64,000 nucleotides of DNA from Diaminobutyricibacter sp049994905 (GTDB taxonomy: Bacteria; Actinomycetota; Actinomycetes; Actinomycetales; Microbacteriaceae). The notes under the pieces were generated by a model. It did no database searches. It saw only the letters and a list, made by a program, of their open reading frames with translations, and was not told where the DNA came from. Below are positions 31,870 through 40,616 of this stretch, in pieces (position 1 is the first letter of the stretch; each line of letters begins with the position of its first letter). Location: positions 4,092,001 to 4,156,000 of the forward strand of contig NZ_CP188258.1 in the NCBI RefSeq assembly GCF_049994905.1. Direction: 5' to 3'. A program made the translations under genes and the position numbers.

Positions 31870-32793
31870 GTGACCGGGCGACTGATGCTCCTCGATACGG
31901 CAGCGCTGTACTTCCGCGGGTTCTACGGGGTGCCCGACACCGTTCGTGCGCCCGACGGCACACCCGTCAACGCGGTGCGCGGGCTGCTCGACATCATCGC
32001 GAGACTCGTCACCGACTACCGGCCGGAGCAGCTCGTCGCCTGCTGGGACGACGACTGGCGCCCCGCGTGGCGGGTCGACCTGATCCCAAGCTACAAGGCG
32101 CATCGCGTCGCGCAGGCCGTTCCGGGAGGGGTGGATGTCGAAGAGGTTCCCGAACTCCTGGTCACCCAGGTGCCGATCATCCGCCACCTGCTCGAAACCC
32201 TCGGCATCGCGATCGTCGGCGCCCCCGGGTACGAAGCGGATGACGTCATCGGCAGCCTCGCGACGCAGGCGACCGTTCCCGTCGACATCGTCACCAGCGA
32301 CCGCGACCTGTTGCAGCTCATCGACGACGCGACCGACGTGCGGGTCATCTCGACCGCCAAAGGCATGAGCAACCTCGAAGTCGTGACAGACACCGTCGTC
32401 GAGACGAAATACGGCATCACGCCACGCCAGTACGCGGACTTCGCCGTGATGCGCGGCGACCCGTCCGACGGGCTGCCCGGTGTGGCCGGCGTCGGGGAGA
32501 AGACGGCAGCGGGCCTGCTGCGCGAATTCGGCGACCTCGACGGGATCATCGACGCGGCGAACGATGCCGAAACGCCTCTGTCGCCGGCGGTGCGCACGCG
32601 GCTCCGCGCAGCATCCGATTACCTCGCGGTCGCGCCGCGCGTTGTCGAAGTCGCACGCGACCTGGCCTTCGAGCCGTTCGATGCGCGCATCCGCCCCCTC
32701 GACGAGGCGCGCCGCACCGCGGCCGACGACCTCGGCGCACAGTGGTCGCTCGGCGGCTCGCTCGACCGCGCCCTGCGTGCCCTGGACTCTTAG
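31870..32793 (+). CDS. 5'-3' exonuclease (FEN-like, PolA N-terminal domain homologue)
   Basis: A 307-residue stand-alone 5'-nuclease homologous to the N-terminal domain of DNA polymerase I, which removes RNA primers and 5' flaps. MLLDTAALYFRGFYG starts the nuclease fold. DDDWRPAWR, YKAHR, GYEADDVIGSLA, DIVTSDRDLLQLI and MRGDPSDGLPGVAGVGEKTA supply the acidic metal ligands and the helix-hairpin-helix region. GTG at 31870 gives MTGRLMLLD, the usual actinobacterial N-terminus; ATG at 31885 is the alternative. It is divergent from the MarR operon and followed by the glycan locus, with which it has no obvious link. Confidence 0.93.
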   Translation: MTGRLMLLDTAALYFRGFYGVPDTVRAPDGTPVNAVRGLLDIIARLVTDYRPEQLVACWDDDWRPAWRVDLIPSYKAHRVAQAVPGGVDVEEVPELLVTQVPIIRHLLETLGIAIVGAPGYEADDVIGSLATQATVPVDIVTSDRDLLQLIDDATDVRVISTAKGMSNLEVVTDTVVETKYGITPRQYADFAVMRGDPSDGLPGVAGVGEKTAAGLLREFGDLDGIIDAANDAETPLSPAVRTRLRAASDYLAVAPRVVEVARDLAFEPFDARIRPLDEARRTAADDLGAQWSLGGSLDRALRALDS

Positions 32794-32874
32794 AGCGAAC
32801 CTGAGAGCGGCTGTGGGGTAGCTAGGCTACCCTTGTGCGCTGGCCGTCTGGCCGAATCGCTTAACTGGGGCCTC

Positions 32875-33711
32875 ATGTCATATTTACAAGAAGTCCTCTC
32901 CTCGCGCGAACTCCTCTACAACCTCACCCTGCGCGAGATCCGGGGACAGTACAAACGCACGATCTTCGGGCAGCTCTGGTCGCTTGTCAATCCGCTCGCG
33001 ACGATGCTCGTCTACACGATCGTCTTCGCGTTCATCCTTCGCGTGACGCCTGCGCCGGGAAACCCGAGCGGCCTGGACGTGTTCCCGGTGTGGCTGCTGT
33101 GCGGCCTGCTTCCGTGGACGTTCTTCGCGACGGTCGTCCAGACGGGTATGGGCAGCCTCATCGCCAACGCCGGCCTGATCCAGAAGGTGTACTTCTCCCG
33201 GATCGTCCTGCCTTTGTCGACCGTGGGGTCTGTCGGCTTCAACTGGCTCTTCGAGATGGGCGTGCTCGTCGTCGTCCTGATGATCTGCGGAGCCTGGGTT
33301 CTTCCCTGGCTCCCGTTCGTCATCCTGATGATGATCATCCTCGCGGTCTTCGCGGCCGGTCTCGCCCTGATGCTCTCGATAGCGAATGCGCACTTCCGCG
33401 ACACTCAGTACTTCATGGGCATCCTGTTGCAGATGTGGATGTACCTCACGCCGATCATCTACCCCGTCTCCCTGATCCAGACAGAGTCCGATCGCATCGG
33501 TGGCCTGCTGGGGACGTCGGTCACGGTCTACGACATCTACCGGCTCAATCCGATGGAGCGATTCGTGGAGGTGTTCCGCAACCTCCTCTACGACAACCGC
33601 TGGCCCCGGGTGGATGACGTTCTCTACTGTGCCGTGGCGGCACTGGTCGCACTGGCCATCGGACTCTGGGTCTTCCGTCACAACGAGAAAGGGCTGGCTG
33701 AAGCACTGTGA
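32875..33711 (+). CDS. ABC-2 type polysaccharide export permease (Wzm/TagG-like)
   Basis: A 278-residue permease of the polysaccharide/teichoic-acid exporter family. The N-terminal LLYNLTLREIRGQYKRTIFGQLWSLVNPL is given in part by LREIRGQYKRT and LWSLVNPL, both family signatures. Six hydrophobic segments follow; NAHFRDTQYFMGILLQMWMYLTPIIYP contains the typical late loop (RDTQYF, LTPIIYP). ATG at 32875 is chosen by family length. It overlaps the ATPase gene by 4 nt. Together they should move a lipid-linked glycan across the membrane. Confidence 0.92.
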   Translation: MSYLQEVLSSRELLYNLTLREIRGQYKRTIFGQLWSLVNPLATMLVYTIVFAFILRVTPAPGNPSGLDVFPVWLLCGLLPWTFFATVVQTGMGSLIANAGLIQKVYFSRIVLPLSTVGSVGFNWLFEMGVLVVVLMICGAWVLPWLPFVILMMIILAVFAAGLALMLSIANAHFRDTQYFMGILLQMWMYLTPIIYPVSLIQTESDRIGGLLGTSVTVYDIYRLNPMERFVEVFRNLLYDNRWPRVDDVLYCAVAALVALAIGLWVFRHNEKGLAEAL

Positions 33712-34448
33712 GTGACATCGCTGTCAACGTCGAGAACGTCAGCAAGCGTTTTCGGCTCTACCACGAGCGAAACCAATCGCTGAAGTCCGCGATCATGCGC
33801 GGCCGCGTGTCTGTGCACCAGGATTTCTGGGCCCTGAAGGACATCTCTTTCACCGTTCCGGTCGGCTCCACGTTCGGCCTGATCGGCAGCAACGGTTCGG
33901 GAAAATCCACCCTCCTGAAATGCCTGGCCAAGATCTACTACCCCGAGAAGGGCAGCATTTCGGCGAACGGGCGCACGGCGGCCCTGCTCGAAGTCGGAAG
34001 CGGCTTCCACCAGGAGCTCTCGGGCCGTGAGAACGTGTTCCTGAACGGATCGATCCTCGGGATGTCCAAGAAAGAGGTCACCAGGAAATTCGATGAGATC
34101 GTCGCGTTCTCCGGCGTCGAAGAATTCATCGACCAACCGGTGAAGAACTATTCGACCGGGATGTACGTCAGGCTCGGCTTCTCCATCGCCATCCACGTCG
34201 ACCCCGAAATCCTGGTCGTCGATGAGGTGCTGGCCGTGGGCGACGCCGAATTCCAGGAGAAGTGCCGTCAGAAGTTCGCCGATTTCAGCGCAGCGGGCAA
34301 GACAGTGATCCTCGTCAGTCACTCGATGGACCTCGTCAGCGAAATGTGCGACCAGGCCGCGTGGCTCAATCACGGCGACCTGCTCGCGGTCGGTCCGGCG
34401 GACAGCACGATCCAGGCATACCTGGATTCGCTTCCGGCCGGTATCTGA
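33708..34448 (+). CDS. ABC polysaccharide export ATPase (Wzt/TagH-like)
   Basis: A 246-residue ATPase that powers the preceding permease. Walker A is GSNGSGKS (60-67), the signature loop is the YSTGMYVRL form of the Wzt/TagH family and Walker B is EILVVDEVLAVGD. It ends soon after the ATPase domain. The C-terminal carbohydrate-binding domain present in E. coli O9a-type Wzt is absent, so chain-end recognition should not depend on this subunit. GTG at 33708 overlaps the permease stop by 4 nt. About 155 nt then separate it from the next gene of the locus. Confidence 0.93.
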   Translation: MSDIAVNVENVSKRFRLYHERNQSLKSAIMRGRVSVHQDFWALKDISFTVPVGSTFGLIGSNGSGKSTLLKCLAKIYYPEKGSISANGRTAALLEVGSGFHQELSGRENVFLNGSILGMSKKEVTRKFDEIVAFSGVEEFIDQPVKNYSTGMYVRLGFSIAIHVDPEILVVDEVLAVGDAEFQEKCRQKFADFSAAGKTVILVSHSMDLVSEMCDQAAWLNHGDLLAVGPADSTIQAYLDSLPAGI

Positions 34449-34604
34449 TGAAGGCGACATTTCACCCCAATTTGGGGGACAGTCGACCTCGGGATATCAA
34501 GCGTTCACTGGGATCCCCGGTTGGACGTTCACCTGGGGTTCGCCCCGGCATAAAGGGATACTCACCTGTCTACTATGCTTCTTCGAGATCTTAGGCGGGA
34601 ACAC
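34449..34604. other. intergenic region in the glycan locus
   Basis: This 156-bp gap is the only sizeable gap between the export pair and the sugar-modifying genes, and probably holds a second promoter; TACTAT near 34570-34576 is a possible -10. It contains TTTGGGGGACA at 34470-34480, the same 11-mer that forms the inverted repeat at 500-527. No hairpin or gene was recognised. Confidence 0.35.
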
Positions 34605-35111
34605 ATGCAAACAATCTATGAGAGTGCACGAATCGTTGGACGAGAGCACATTCGATTCGGCGACCCGGTTCTCATCGATGACTTTGTGCTCGTCGTCGCG
34701 CGCGAGCCGATCACGTTGGGCAACTACGTGCACCTGGCGTGCTTCTCCTCGATAACCGGTGGTCAGGAAGTCACGCTCGGAGACTTCGTCGCGCTCTCCC
34801 AGGGCGCACGAATTCTGACGGGCACCGACGATTTCACCGGATGGGGCTTCGGCAACTCGACGCTCGACGAGAAATTCCGCAACACGAAGCGCGCGCCCGT
34901 CTCGGTAGGCCGCTTCTGCGTGATCGGCGCCAACGCAGTCGTCCTGCCCGGCGTGACCATCGGCGAAGGAGCGACCGTCGGCGCGGGGACCGTTGTGACC
35001 CGTGACCTCGAACCGTGGGGTGTCTACCTCGGCAACAGGCGTTTGCGCGATCGCGATCGCGAAGGCGTGCTCGCCAACCATGCACGGTTTGCCGAAGGAG
35101 CCCGCTCGTGA
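34605..35111 (+). CDS. hexapeptide-repeat acetyltransferase
   Basis: A 168-residue left-handed beta-helix acyltransferase. Hexapeptide turns are seen from IRFGDPVLIDDFVLV to VLPGVTIGEGATVGAGTVVT, with GRFCVIGANAVVLPG in between, as in WbbJ/VioB/FdtC-type sugar acetyltransferases. The loop with GTDDFTGWGFGNS near the middle would carry the active His region in relatives; no obvious catalytic His is visible there, so the substrate type (O- or N-acetylation) remains open. ATG at 34605 follows GGCGGGA. Its stop overlaps the aminotransferase start by 4 nt; an aminotransferase/acetyltransferase pair suggests an N-acetylated amino sugar. Confidence 0.87.
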   Translation: MQTIYESARIVGREHIRFGDPVLIDDFVLVVAREPITLGNYVHLACFSSITGGQEVTLGDFVALSQGARILTGTDDFTGWGFGNSTLDEKFRNTKRAPVSVGRFCVIGANAVVLPGVTIGEGATVGAGTVVTRDLEPWGVYLGNRRLRDRDREGVLANHARFAEGARS

Positions 35112-36247
35112 AAACACCGCTGCCGTTCGAGCGTCCGGTGTATGTGAGCCGCCCGGCACTCCCCCCGCTGACGGACTATGTGCGACGGCTCGAGACGATT
35201 TGGGCCACCAACATCCTCACCAATATGGGGCCGATGCATGAAATGCTCGAGCTCTCCGTCGGTGAACGCGTCGGTGTCGGGCGCACATCGCTGTGGAACA
35301 ACGGCATGACGGCGCTCGTCGCGGCCGTCAGCGCACTCCGCCTGGAGCGCCGCAAGGTTATCGTCACTCCGTTCACATTTCCTGCAACCGTTCACGCCAT
35401 CGCGCTTCTCGGCCTCGAACCCGTCTTCGTCGACATCGACGACGAATCGCTCACCCTCGACCCGACCAGGATCGAAGAGGTGCTGGACCCCGAGGTCGGA
35501 GCGATCGTCGGCACCCACGTCTACGGACGTTTCTGCGACACAAAGGCGATCGACGTCATCGCACGCAAGCACGATCTTCGCGTGATCTACGACGGGGCAC
35601 ACATCTTCGGCCGGCGGGCTCCTGTCATGGAGAAGCAGCCGCACGTCCTCGGCGACATCACGATGCTCAGCTTCCACGCGACGAAGCTGTTCCACTCGGT
35701 CGAAGGCGGCGCCCTGATCACCGCCAGCGAAGATCTGGACCACCGCCTGCGATTGATCCGCAACTTCGGGATTGTCAACGAGCATGATGTGAGGGGCCTC
35801 GGCCTGAACGGCAAGATGTCCGAGGTGCATGCCGCGATGGGGCTTTCGATGCTCGACCTCATGGACGCGGAAATCGACCAGCGGCTCGGCATCGCCTCCC
35901 GCTATGTCGAGGTGTTGTCGTCGATTCCGGGCATTCGGATCGTGGCCGGGGGCGAAGGCATCGTCCAGTACTTCGTCCTGCGCATCGATGCGGAGGAATT
36001 CGGGAGCACGCGGGACGATCTGCATCAGACGCTCCGTTCACTGAACGTCATCAGCCGAAAGTACTTCTCACCGCTGTGCAGCGACGTCGAACCGTACAAC
36101 GCCCTTCCGAGTGCGCGTAACCTGCCCGTCGCCCGCAAGGCGGCGAGCGAAGTGATCGCGTTGCCGCTGTACGGCGGTCTCGGTCTGGAGGATGCCGATC
36201 GCATCGCGGATATCGTGCGCTGGCACCAGAAAGGCAAAAACCTGTGA
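35108..36247 (+). CDS. DegT/DnrJ/EryC1 family sugar aminotransferase
   Basis: A 379-residue PLP enzyme of the sugar 3- or 4-aminotransferase family. The PLP lysine is in SFHATKLFHSVEGGAL and the Asp that binds the ring is in VIYDGAHIFG. The start NNGMTALVAAVSALRL contains the phosphate-binding loop, and VTPFTFPATVHAIALLGLEPVFVDID (seen as TPFTFPATVHAI) is diagnostic. It transfers an amino group to a nucleotide-activated keto-sugar, similar to FdtB or VioA. GTG at 35108 overlaps the acetyltransferase stop and its own stop overlaps the next start, so the genes are coupled. Confidence 0.92.
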   Translation: MKTPLPFERPVYVSRPALPPLTDYVRRLETIWATNILTNMGPMHEMLELSVGERVGVGRTSLWNNGMTALVAAVSALRLERRKVIVTPFTFPATVHAIALLGLEPVFVDIDDESLTLDPTRIEEVLDPEVGAIVGTHVYGRFCDTKAIDVIARKHDLRVIYDGAHIFGRRAPVMEKQPHVLGDITMLSFHATKLFHSVEGGALITASEDLDHRLRLIRNFGIVNEHDVRGLGLNGKMSEVHAAMGLSMLDLMDAEIDQRLGIASRYVEVLSSIPGIRIVAGGEGIVQYFVLRIDAEEFGSTRDDLHQTLRSLNVISRKYFSPLCSDVEPYNALPSARNLPVARKAASEVIALPLYGGLGLEDADRIADIVRWHQKGKNL

Positions 36248-38289
36248 AAGACCCCGTCGCCACCGTACTGCTTGTCACGTACAACCACATCGCTTTCATC
36301 GACCGGGCGATCGCCTCGATCGAATCGCAGGACTCCTCCCACTCATTCGACGTGCTCGTCGCCGACGACGCGTCCACCGACGGAACTCGCGAACGCCTGC
36401 TCGAGTGGGCCGAAACGAGCGAACTCGACATCACGGTGCTCCCGGAAGGCCCGCGCCTCGGCATCACTCTCAACTACGCTCGCGGGTTCGCCGCGGCTCG
36501 CGGCGATTTCGTCGGAGTGCTCGAGGGTGACGACGAATGGATTTCGATCGACAAACTGCAACTGCAGATCGATCACCTGGTCACGCATCCCGAGCATTCG
36601 ATGGTTGCGTGCCGGGTCCTTCTCTATGACGAGTCGAACGGCGGCGCGAGCATTGCGCCGGCGATCGGCTTTTCGCGGATGTCGACGTCTCTGAACGCGC
36701 GGCGATTGGCCGAGGTCAACTGGTTCGCGACCTTCAGCGCGTGCATGTACCGCGCGGACGCCCTCGAGAGGCTCTCGCCGGAAGTGTTCGAGATCACCTC
36801 GTACGACTGGATGGTCAACCTGTCCGTCCTGGCATTCGGTGACGCAGGGTTCATCCCCCAGGTGCTCACCCTGTACCGACAGCATTCGTCGGGCGAGTGG
36901 TCGTCGGCCTCCCGGCAGCAGCGGGACGAACGCGTCCGTCGTCTCCTTCCCCGCTACATCGAACTGTCGTCGCCGGAAGTCCAGGTCGAGCTGACACGCC
37001 TGCTGCACGATCTCGAGGCGCGCGCGACCCAGATCACCGATGTACTCGATGGTCCGGCCGTCCCGTTGCCTTCGGAGGTGGCCCTGTCCATCCCGCGCGT
37101 CGCCGGACCCGCGCCACGTGTCTCCGTCGTGATGACCTCGTACAACCATGAGCGTTGGATCGAGGAGGCGATCTCGAGCGTTCTCGACCAGACGATGACC
37201 GACCTCGAGCTGATCATTGTGGATGACGCCTCGACCGACCGATCGATGGAGGTGGTCGCGCGGTTCGCGGACCCGAGAGTCCGGGTCTATCGCTTCGATA
37301 CCAACCAAGGGGCCGCGTCGTCGCTCAACTTCGCCATCCAGCAGGCTCGCGCTGAGTTCGTCGCGGTCATCAACTCGGATGACGCGTGGGAACTCCACAA
37401 GCTGCATCGGCAGCTCGCAGAGCTCGAAGCGCACCCCGAGGTGGGTGCGGTCTTCACCAGCGCCAGGTTCGTCGGCGCGGACGGTGAGCTCCTGGCGCCC
37501 GAGCGCATCCCGCACTGGCACAATGTCTTCCGTCAGCGAAATCGTTCCCAGGCGCAGTGGCTGCGCTATTTCTTCGAGAACGGAAACGCGCTGTGCCACC
37601 CCAGCGTGGTCATCCGTCGCGAGTTCTACATGAATCACGGGTTGTATGACAACCGGATGCGTCAGCTGCCGGACTTCGACCGATGGATCGCTCTCGTCAA
37701 GCAGTGGCCCATCATCGTCCTCGGCGACGAAGACCTGGTCCGGTTTCGTTTGCTCGAGGCCGAGCAGAACGCGAGTGCGAACAGTCGCGCCAATGTGATC
37801 AGGGGTTTCAACGAGCACATCGCGGTCGATGAACGATTCTTCGAGGGCTGCAGCGACGAACTGCTGATCGAGGCGTTCGGCGATGTGATGGTCAATCCGC
37901 ATTTGACCTTCGCTGATGAGCGGGCGTGTGAAATCGCCCTGCTCTGGTGCAACCTGCCGTGCGCGATGTCTGAACCGAACCGCGTCCACGGGTTGCGGGT
38001 ACTTCGGACTCTGCTCGGAGACGAGAACACCTCGCTGCTGATGCGGTCCCGGTACGGTTTCACGGATCTGAACCTTCACGCCCTCGCGGGCACGGAGATA
38101 CACGAGATGTCAGAGACCACCCGCCAATGGTTATCGCAGATCGAGGCTGGAACGACCTGGGGCCGCGTGATCTGGACGGCGTCGAGCGGCGAACTGGCAA
38201 AGCATGTCTGGACGCGCATGCGCGAAGTCCCGATCCGCACCTGGCCGGCCCGCGTCGCACGACAGTTGAGACAGGCGACCGGCAAATGA
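36244..38289 (+). CDS. glycosyltransferase with two GT2 domains
   Basis: A 681-residue protein with two family-2 glycosyltransferase domains in tandem. The first (about residues 4-230) starts VATVLLVTYNHIAFIDRAI and has FDVLVADDAS and VLEGDDEW. The second (about 290-530) starts RVSVVMTSYNHERWIEEAI and has IIVDDASTDRS and VINSDDAW (DxD-like). Both keep the acidic metal and nucleotide-sugar residues, so both may be active and add two sugars in turn. No membrane helix. GTG at 36244 and ATG of the next gene at 38286 give 4-nt overlaps on both sides. Confidence 0.9.
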   Translation: MKDPVATVLLVTYNHIAFIDRAIASIESQDSSHSFDVLVADDASTDGTRERLLEWAETSELDITVLPEGPRLGITLNYARGFAAARGDFVGVLEGDDEWISIDKLQLQIDHLVTHPEHSMVACRVLLYDESNGGASIAPAIGFSRMSTSLNARRLAEVNWFATFSACMYRADALERLSPEVFEITSYDWMVNLSVLAFGDAGFIPQVLTLYRQHSSGEWSSASRQQRDERVRRLLPRYIELSSPEVQVELTRLLHDLEARATQITDVLDGPAVPLPSEVALSIPRVAGPAPRVSVVMTSYNHERWIEEAISSVLDQTMTDLELIIVDDASTDRSMEVVARFADPRVRVYRFDTNQGAASSLNFAIQQARAEFVAVINSDDAWELHKLHRQLAELEAHPEVGAVFTSARFVGADGELLAPERIPHWHNVFRQRNRSQAQWLRYFFENGNALCHPSVVIRREFYMNHGLYDNRMRQLPDFDRWIALVKQWPIIVLGDEDLVRFRLLEAEQNASANSRANVIRGFNEHIAVDERFFEGCSDELLIEAFGDVMVNPHLTFADERACEIALLWCNLPCAMSEPNRVHGLRVLRTLLGDENTSLLMRSRYGFTDLNLHALAGTEIHEMSETTRQWLSQIEAGTTWGRVIWTASSGELAKHVWTRMREVPIRTWPARVARQLRQATGK

Positions 38290-39458
38290 GTCCGCGACAG
38301 GGTGTCGTCATCCTGGACGACATCTTCCCCAACCTCGCGACCGGCTTTCGCATTGCGGAGTTCAACTGGCTGATGCAACGAGACGCGGTCTCCCACGTGC
38401 TCACGACACAGCCACTGCTGGAGACCCTCCCGCTGTATGTGGCGCAGTACCCCGAGCTCGCCGATCGGGTACGACCGTATTCGCCCGACGCCCTTCAGGG
38501 TGCCTCGCTCGCGTGGATGACCTTCCTGAACAATGCGGCGCACTTCCTGAACGATCTTGAAGCGACGGACACGCCGTTCGTCGTGACCCTGTACCCCGGC
38601 GGCGGGCTCAATCTGGGCACTCCCGAAGCCGACGACAAGCTCGCGGCGGTGCTCGCTTCGCCACTCCTGCAATCAGTGATCACGACGCAGCCGTTCGTGA
38701 CCGAGCATGTGCGCGCGATCGCTCCGCACGTCGTCGTCGACGAGATCTACGGGGTGGTCGTCAGCCCCACCTACCTCGGTCCGGGCGCGGGATTCCGAGA
38801 TGACTATTACGCCGGCTCCAACGTCGGCTCCGGCACATTGCGTCTGTGCTTCGCGGCTCACAAGTACACTCCGCGCGGCGAGGACAAAGGCTATGACATC
38901 TTCATCGACGCGGTGCGCGGCCTGCGCGCGGAGGGCATCCCCGTGGAGGCCCACGTCATCGGCGGTTTCACGGAAGACGACATCGACGTAACCGACCTCG
39001 GCGAGTGCCTGACGTTCCATGGAGAGCTCACGACGAGGGACCTGAAGAGCGCGTTCAGCACGATGGACCTCGTGCTCTCGCCCAACCGGCCACGAGTGCT
39101 CGAGCCCAATGCGTTCGATGGTTTCCCGCTCGGCTCCGTCATCGAGGCGGCGCTCTGCGGGGCCGGGATCGTGGCCACGGATGCACTTGCTCAGAACAGG
39201 CTGTTCATGGATGGGCGGAACATTCTGATCGTGCAGCCATCGGCCGACGACATCGTGCACCGCATTGCGGAATTGATCGCTGCCCCCGGTGGAATCAAAC
39301 GGCTGGCGCAGGCCGGCCTCGCGGTCGCCCGTCATGGTTACGGTGTCAATGGCCAGCTGTGGTCACGCCTGAACGTCATGGAAACCGCCCTGGCGATGTC
39401 GGATGCCGCGTCGGGTCAGATGACGAACGGAATCAGGGCCTTGCGTTCCGGCGGATAG
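38286..39458 (+). CDS. glycosyltransferase, GT4-like
   Basis: A 390-residue protein resembling GT-B glycosyltransferases. The C-terminal half has RLCFAAHKYTPRGEDKGYDIF, EAHVIGGF, LTFHGELTTRDL, DLVLSPNRPR and a Pro/Phe-rich DGFPLGSVIEAALCGAGIVATDAL, the donor-sugar and Glu motif region of family 4. The N-terminal half is divergent, with no clear acceptor clue. ATG at 38286 overlaps the previous stop by 4 nt. It ends the glycan locus and its last 43 nt overlap the convergent methyltransferase-like/reductase-like gene. Confidence 0.85.
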   Translation: MSPRQGVVILDDIFPNLATGFRIAEFNWLMQRDAVSHVLTTQPLLETLPLYVAQYPELADRVRPYSPDALQGASLAWMTFLNNAAHFLNDLEATDTPFVVTLYPGGGLNLGTPEADDKLAAVLASPLLQSVITTQPFVTEHVRAIAPHVVVDEIYGVVVSPTYLGPGAGFRDDYYAGSNVGSGTLRLCFAAHKYTPRGEDKGYDIFIDAVRGLRAEGIPVEAHVIGGFTEDDIDVTDLGECLTFHGELTTRDLKSAFSTMDLVLSPNRPRVLEPNAFDGFPLGSVIEAALCGAGIVATDALAQNRLFMDGRNILIVQPSADDIVHRIAELIAAPGGIKRLAQAGLAVARHGYGVNGQLWSRLNVMETALAMSDAASGQMTNGIRALRSGG

Positions 39459-40171
39459 TCGTCGAAGGTCTCGTGGTACCAACGGTGATTCGCCATCGCG
39501 CGCGGGGCGAGGTTCGCGAACGTGTAGAGGGCGAACGAGAAGCCGGCGAGCGACCAGGTCGCGATCGCCCATCCGGTCCATTCGACGATCTCGCCGAGGT
39601 AGTTGGGGCTGGAGACGAACCGATAGCCGCCACCGTAGGGGATGCGGTAGCCGCCCGCGCCCGGCGCACGGAGCCGGCGGAGGATGCGGTCCGACCCCAG
39701 GTTGAGCACGAACCCGGCCACGAACACCACGACCCCGACGATGAACCGCGGGTCTGCGAGCCACGACGTCGGGTACGAGCCGTACTCCGAGATCCAGCGA
39801 GCGTTCACCCAGGTGTTGAGGACATTGAACGCAATGGCCATCCCCATGACCGATAGAGGCATCCGTGAGCCGCTGCGAATCAGCAGCGGGTATACGAACA
39901 CCCGCTGCACGTAGTGCACCTGCCAGAGCACCAGGAACACGAGCGGCACCAGCTCAGCCCGATGGTCGCCGAACAGGTAGAAGATGAGGAACAGCAGGGA
40001 TGCCGGACTCTCCATGATCATCCAGCCGACGCGCGCAGGAACGGTCGGCCCCCACCCGCCGCGACCGTGCCGGCCGTAGGGTGCGACGACGAAGCAGAGC
40101 GCGATGAAGGTGACGACGGCGAGCGCGATCTCGAGGTACACGAACCAGCGGTACGGGCTCTCGAGCGGCAT
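39416..40171 (-). CDS. steroid 5-alpha-reductase-like membrane protein
   Basis: A 251-residue integral membrane protein of the steroid-reductase/isoprenylcysteine-methyltransferase-like superfamily. Five to six helices are visible, and the C-terminal signature YRIPYGGGYRFVSSPNYLGEIVEWTGWAIA (seen in part as RFVSSPNYLGEIVEW) is the cofactor-binding motif. HRWYHETFDDYPPERKALIPFVI at the end matches the family. The natural substrate in bacteria is unknown; a lipid or isoprenoid is likely. It converges on the GT4-like gene and the two coding regions share 43 nt at their 3' ends. Confidence 0.87.
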   Translation of the reverse strand: MPLESPYRWFVYLEIALAVVTFIALCFVVAPYGRHGRGGWGPTVPARVGWMIMESPASLLFLIFYLFGDHRAELVPLVFLVLWQVHYVQRVFVYPLLIRSGSRMPLSVMGMAIAFNVLNTWVNARWISEYGSYPTSWLADPRFIVGVVVFVAGFVLNLGSDRILRRLRAPGAGGYRIPYGGGYRFVSSPNYLGEIVEWTGWAIATWSLAGFSFALYTFANLAPRAMANHRWYHETFDDYPPERKALIPFVI

Positions 40172-40271
40172 GTCCGCAGTCTAATGAGCGGGGTCGGATG
40201 CGCAGCTCCAGACCCACAGCGCAGCCGACGGTCGTAGATTGGTTGCGCATTCGACGGAGAGAGGTCGCATC

Positions 40272-40565
40272 GTGGCCGAAGTTCAGGTGATCGCCCGTTA
40301 CACGATCGAACCGGGCAATGAGGAGGCCGTGCTCGCGCTGTTGCGCGAGCTCGCGACAGCCGCGCGGACGGAGCCGGGGAACCTCGCGTTCGATGTCTGC
40401 GCGCTGGTCGCCGACCCGCGGCAGGTGGTGCTGCTCGAACGGTACGTCTCGCGCGCGGCGTTCGAAGACCATCGCACCACCCCGCATTTCAAGCGGCTGG
40501 TGCTCGACAGCATCGTGCCACTGCTCGAGTCGCGCGTCGTCGAGCTCTTCGACGCGGCAGAGTAG
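40272..40565 (+). CDS. antibiotic biosynthesis monooxygenase (ABM/YgiN-like) protein
   Basis: A 97-residue ferredoxin-like protein of the ABM family, small cofactor-free quinol or aromatic monooxygenases. VQVIARYTIEPGNEEAVLALL starts the fold; EPGNLAFDVCALVADPRQVVLLERYVSRAAFEDH is the typical central part (visible as LERYVSRAAFEDH). ATG-like alternatives upstream were rejected in favour of GTG at 40272, which follows a GAGAGAGG element. The gene is single, between two minus-strand genes. The substrate is unknown. Confidence 0.85.
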   Translation: MAEVQVIARYTIEPGNEEAVLALLRELATAARTEPGNLAFDVCALVADPRQVVLLERYVSRAAFEDHRTTPHFKRLVLDSIVPLLESRVVELFDAAE

Positions 40566-40616
40566 GCGGGCCGGGCGAGCGACGCGCGGCCGGGCAGCGC
40601 GGGCCCGGCCGCACCG

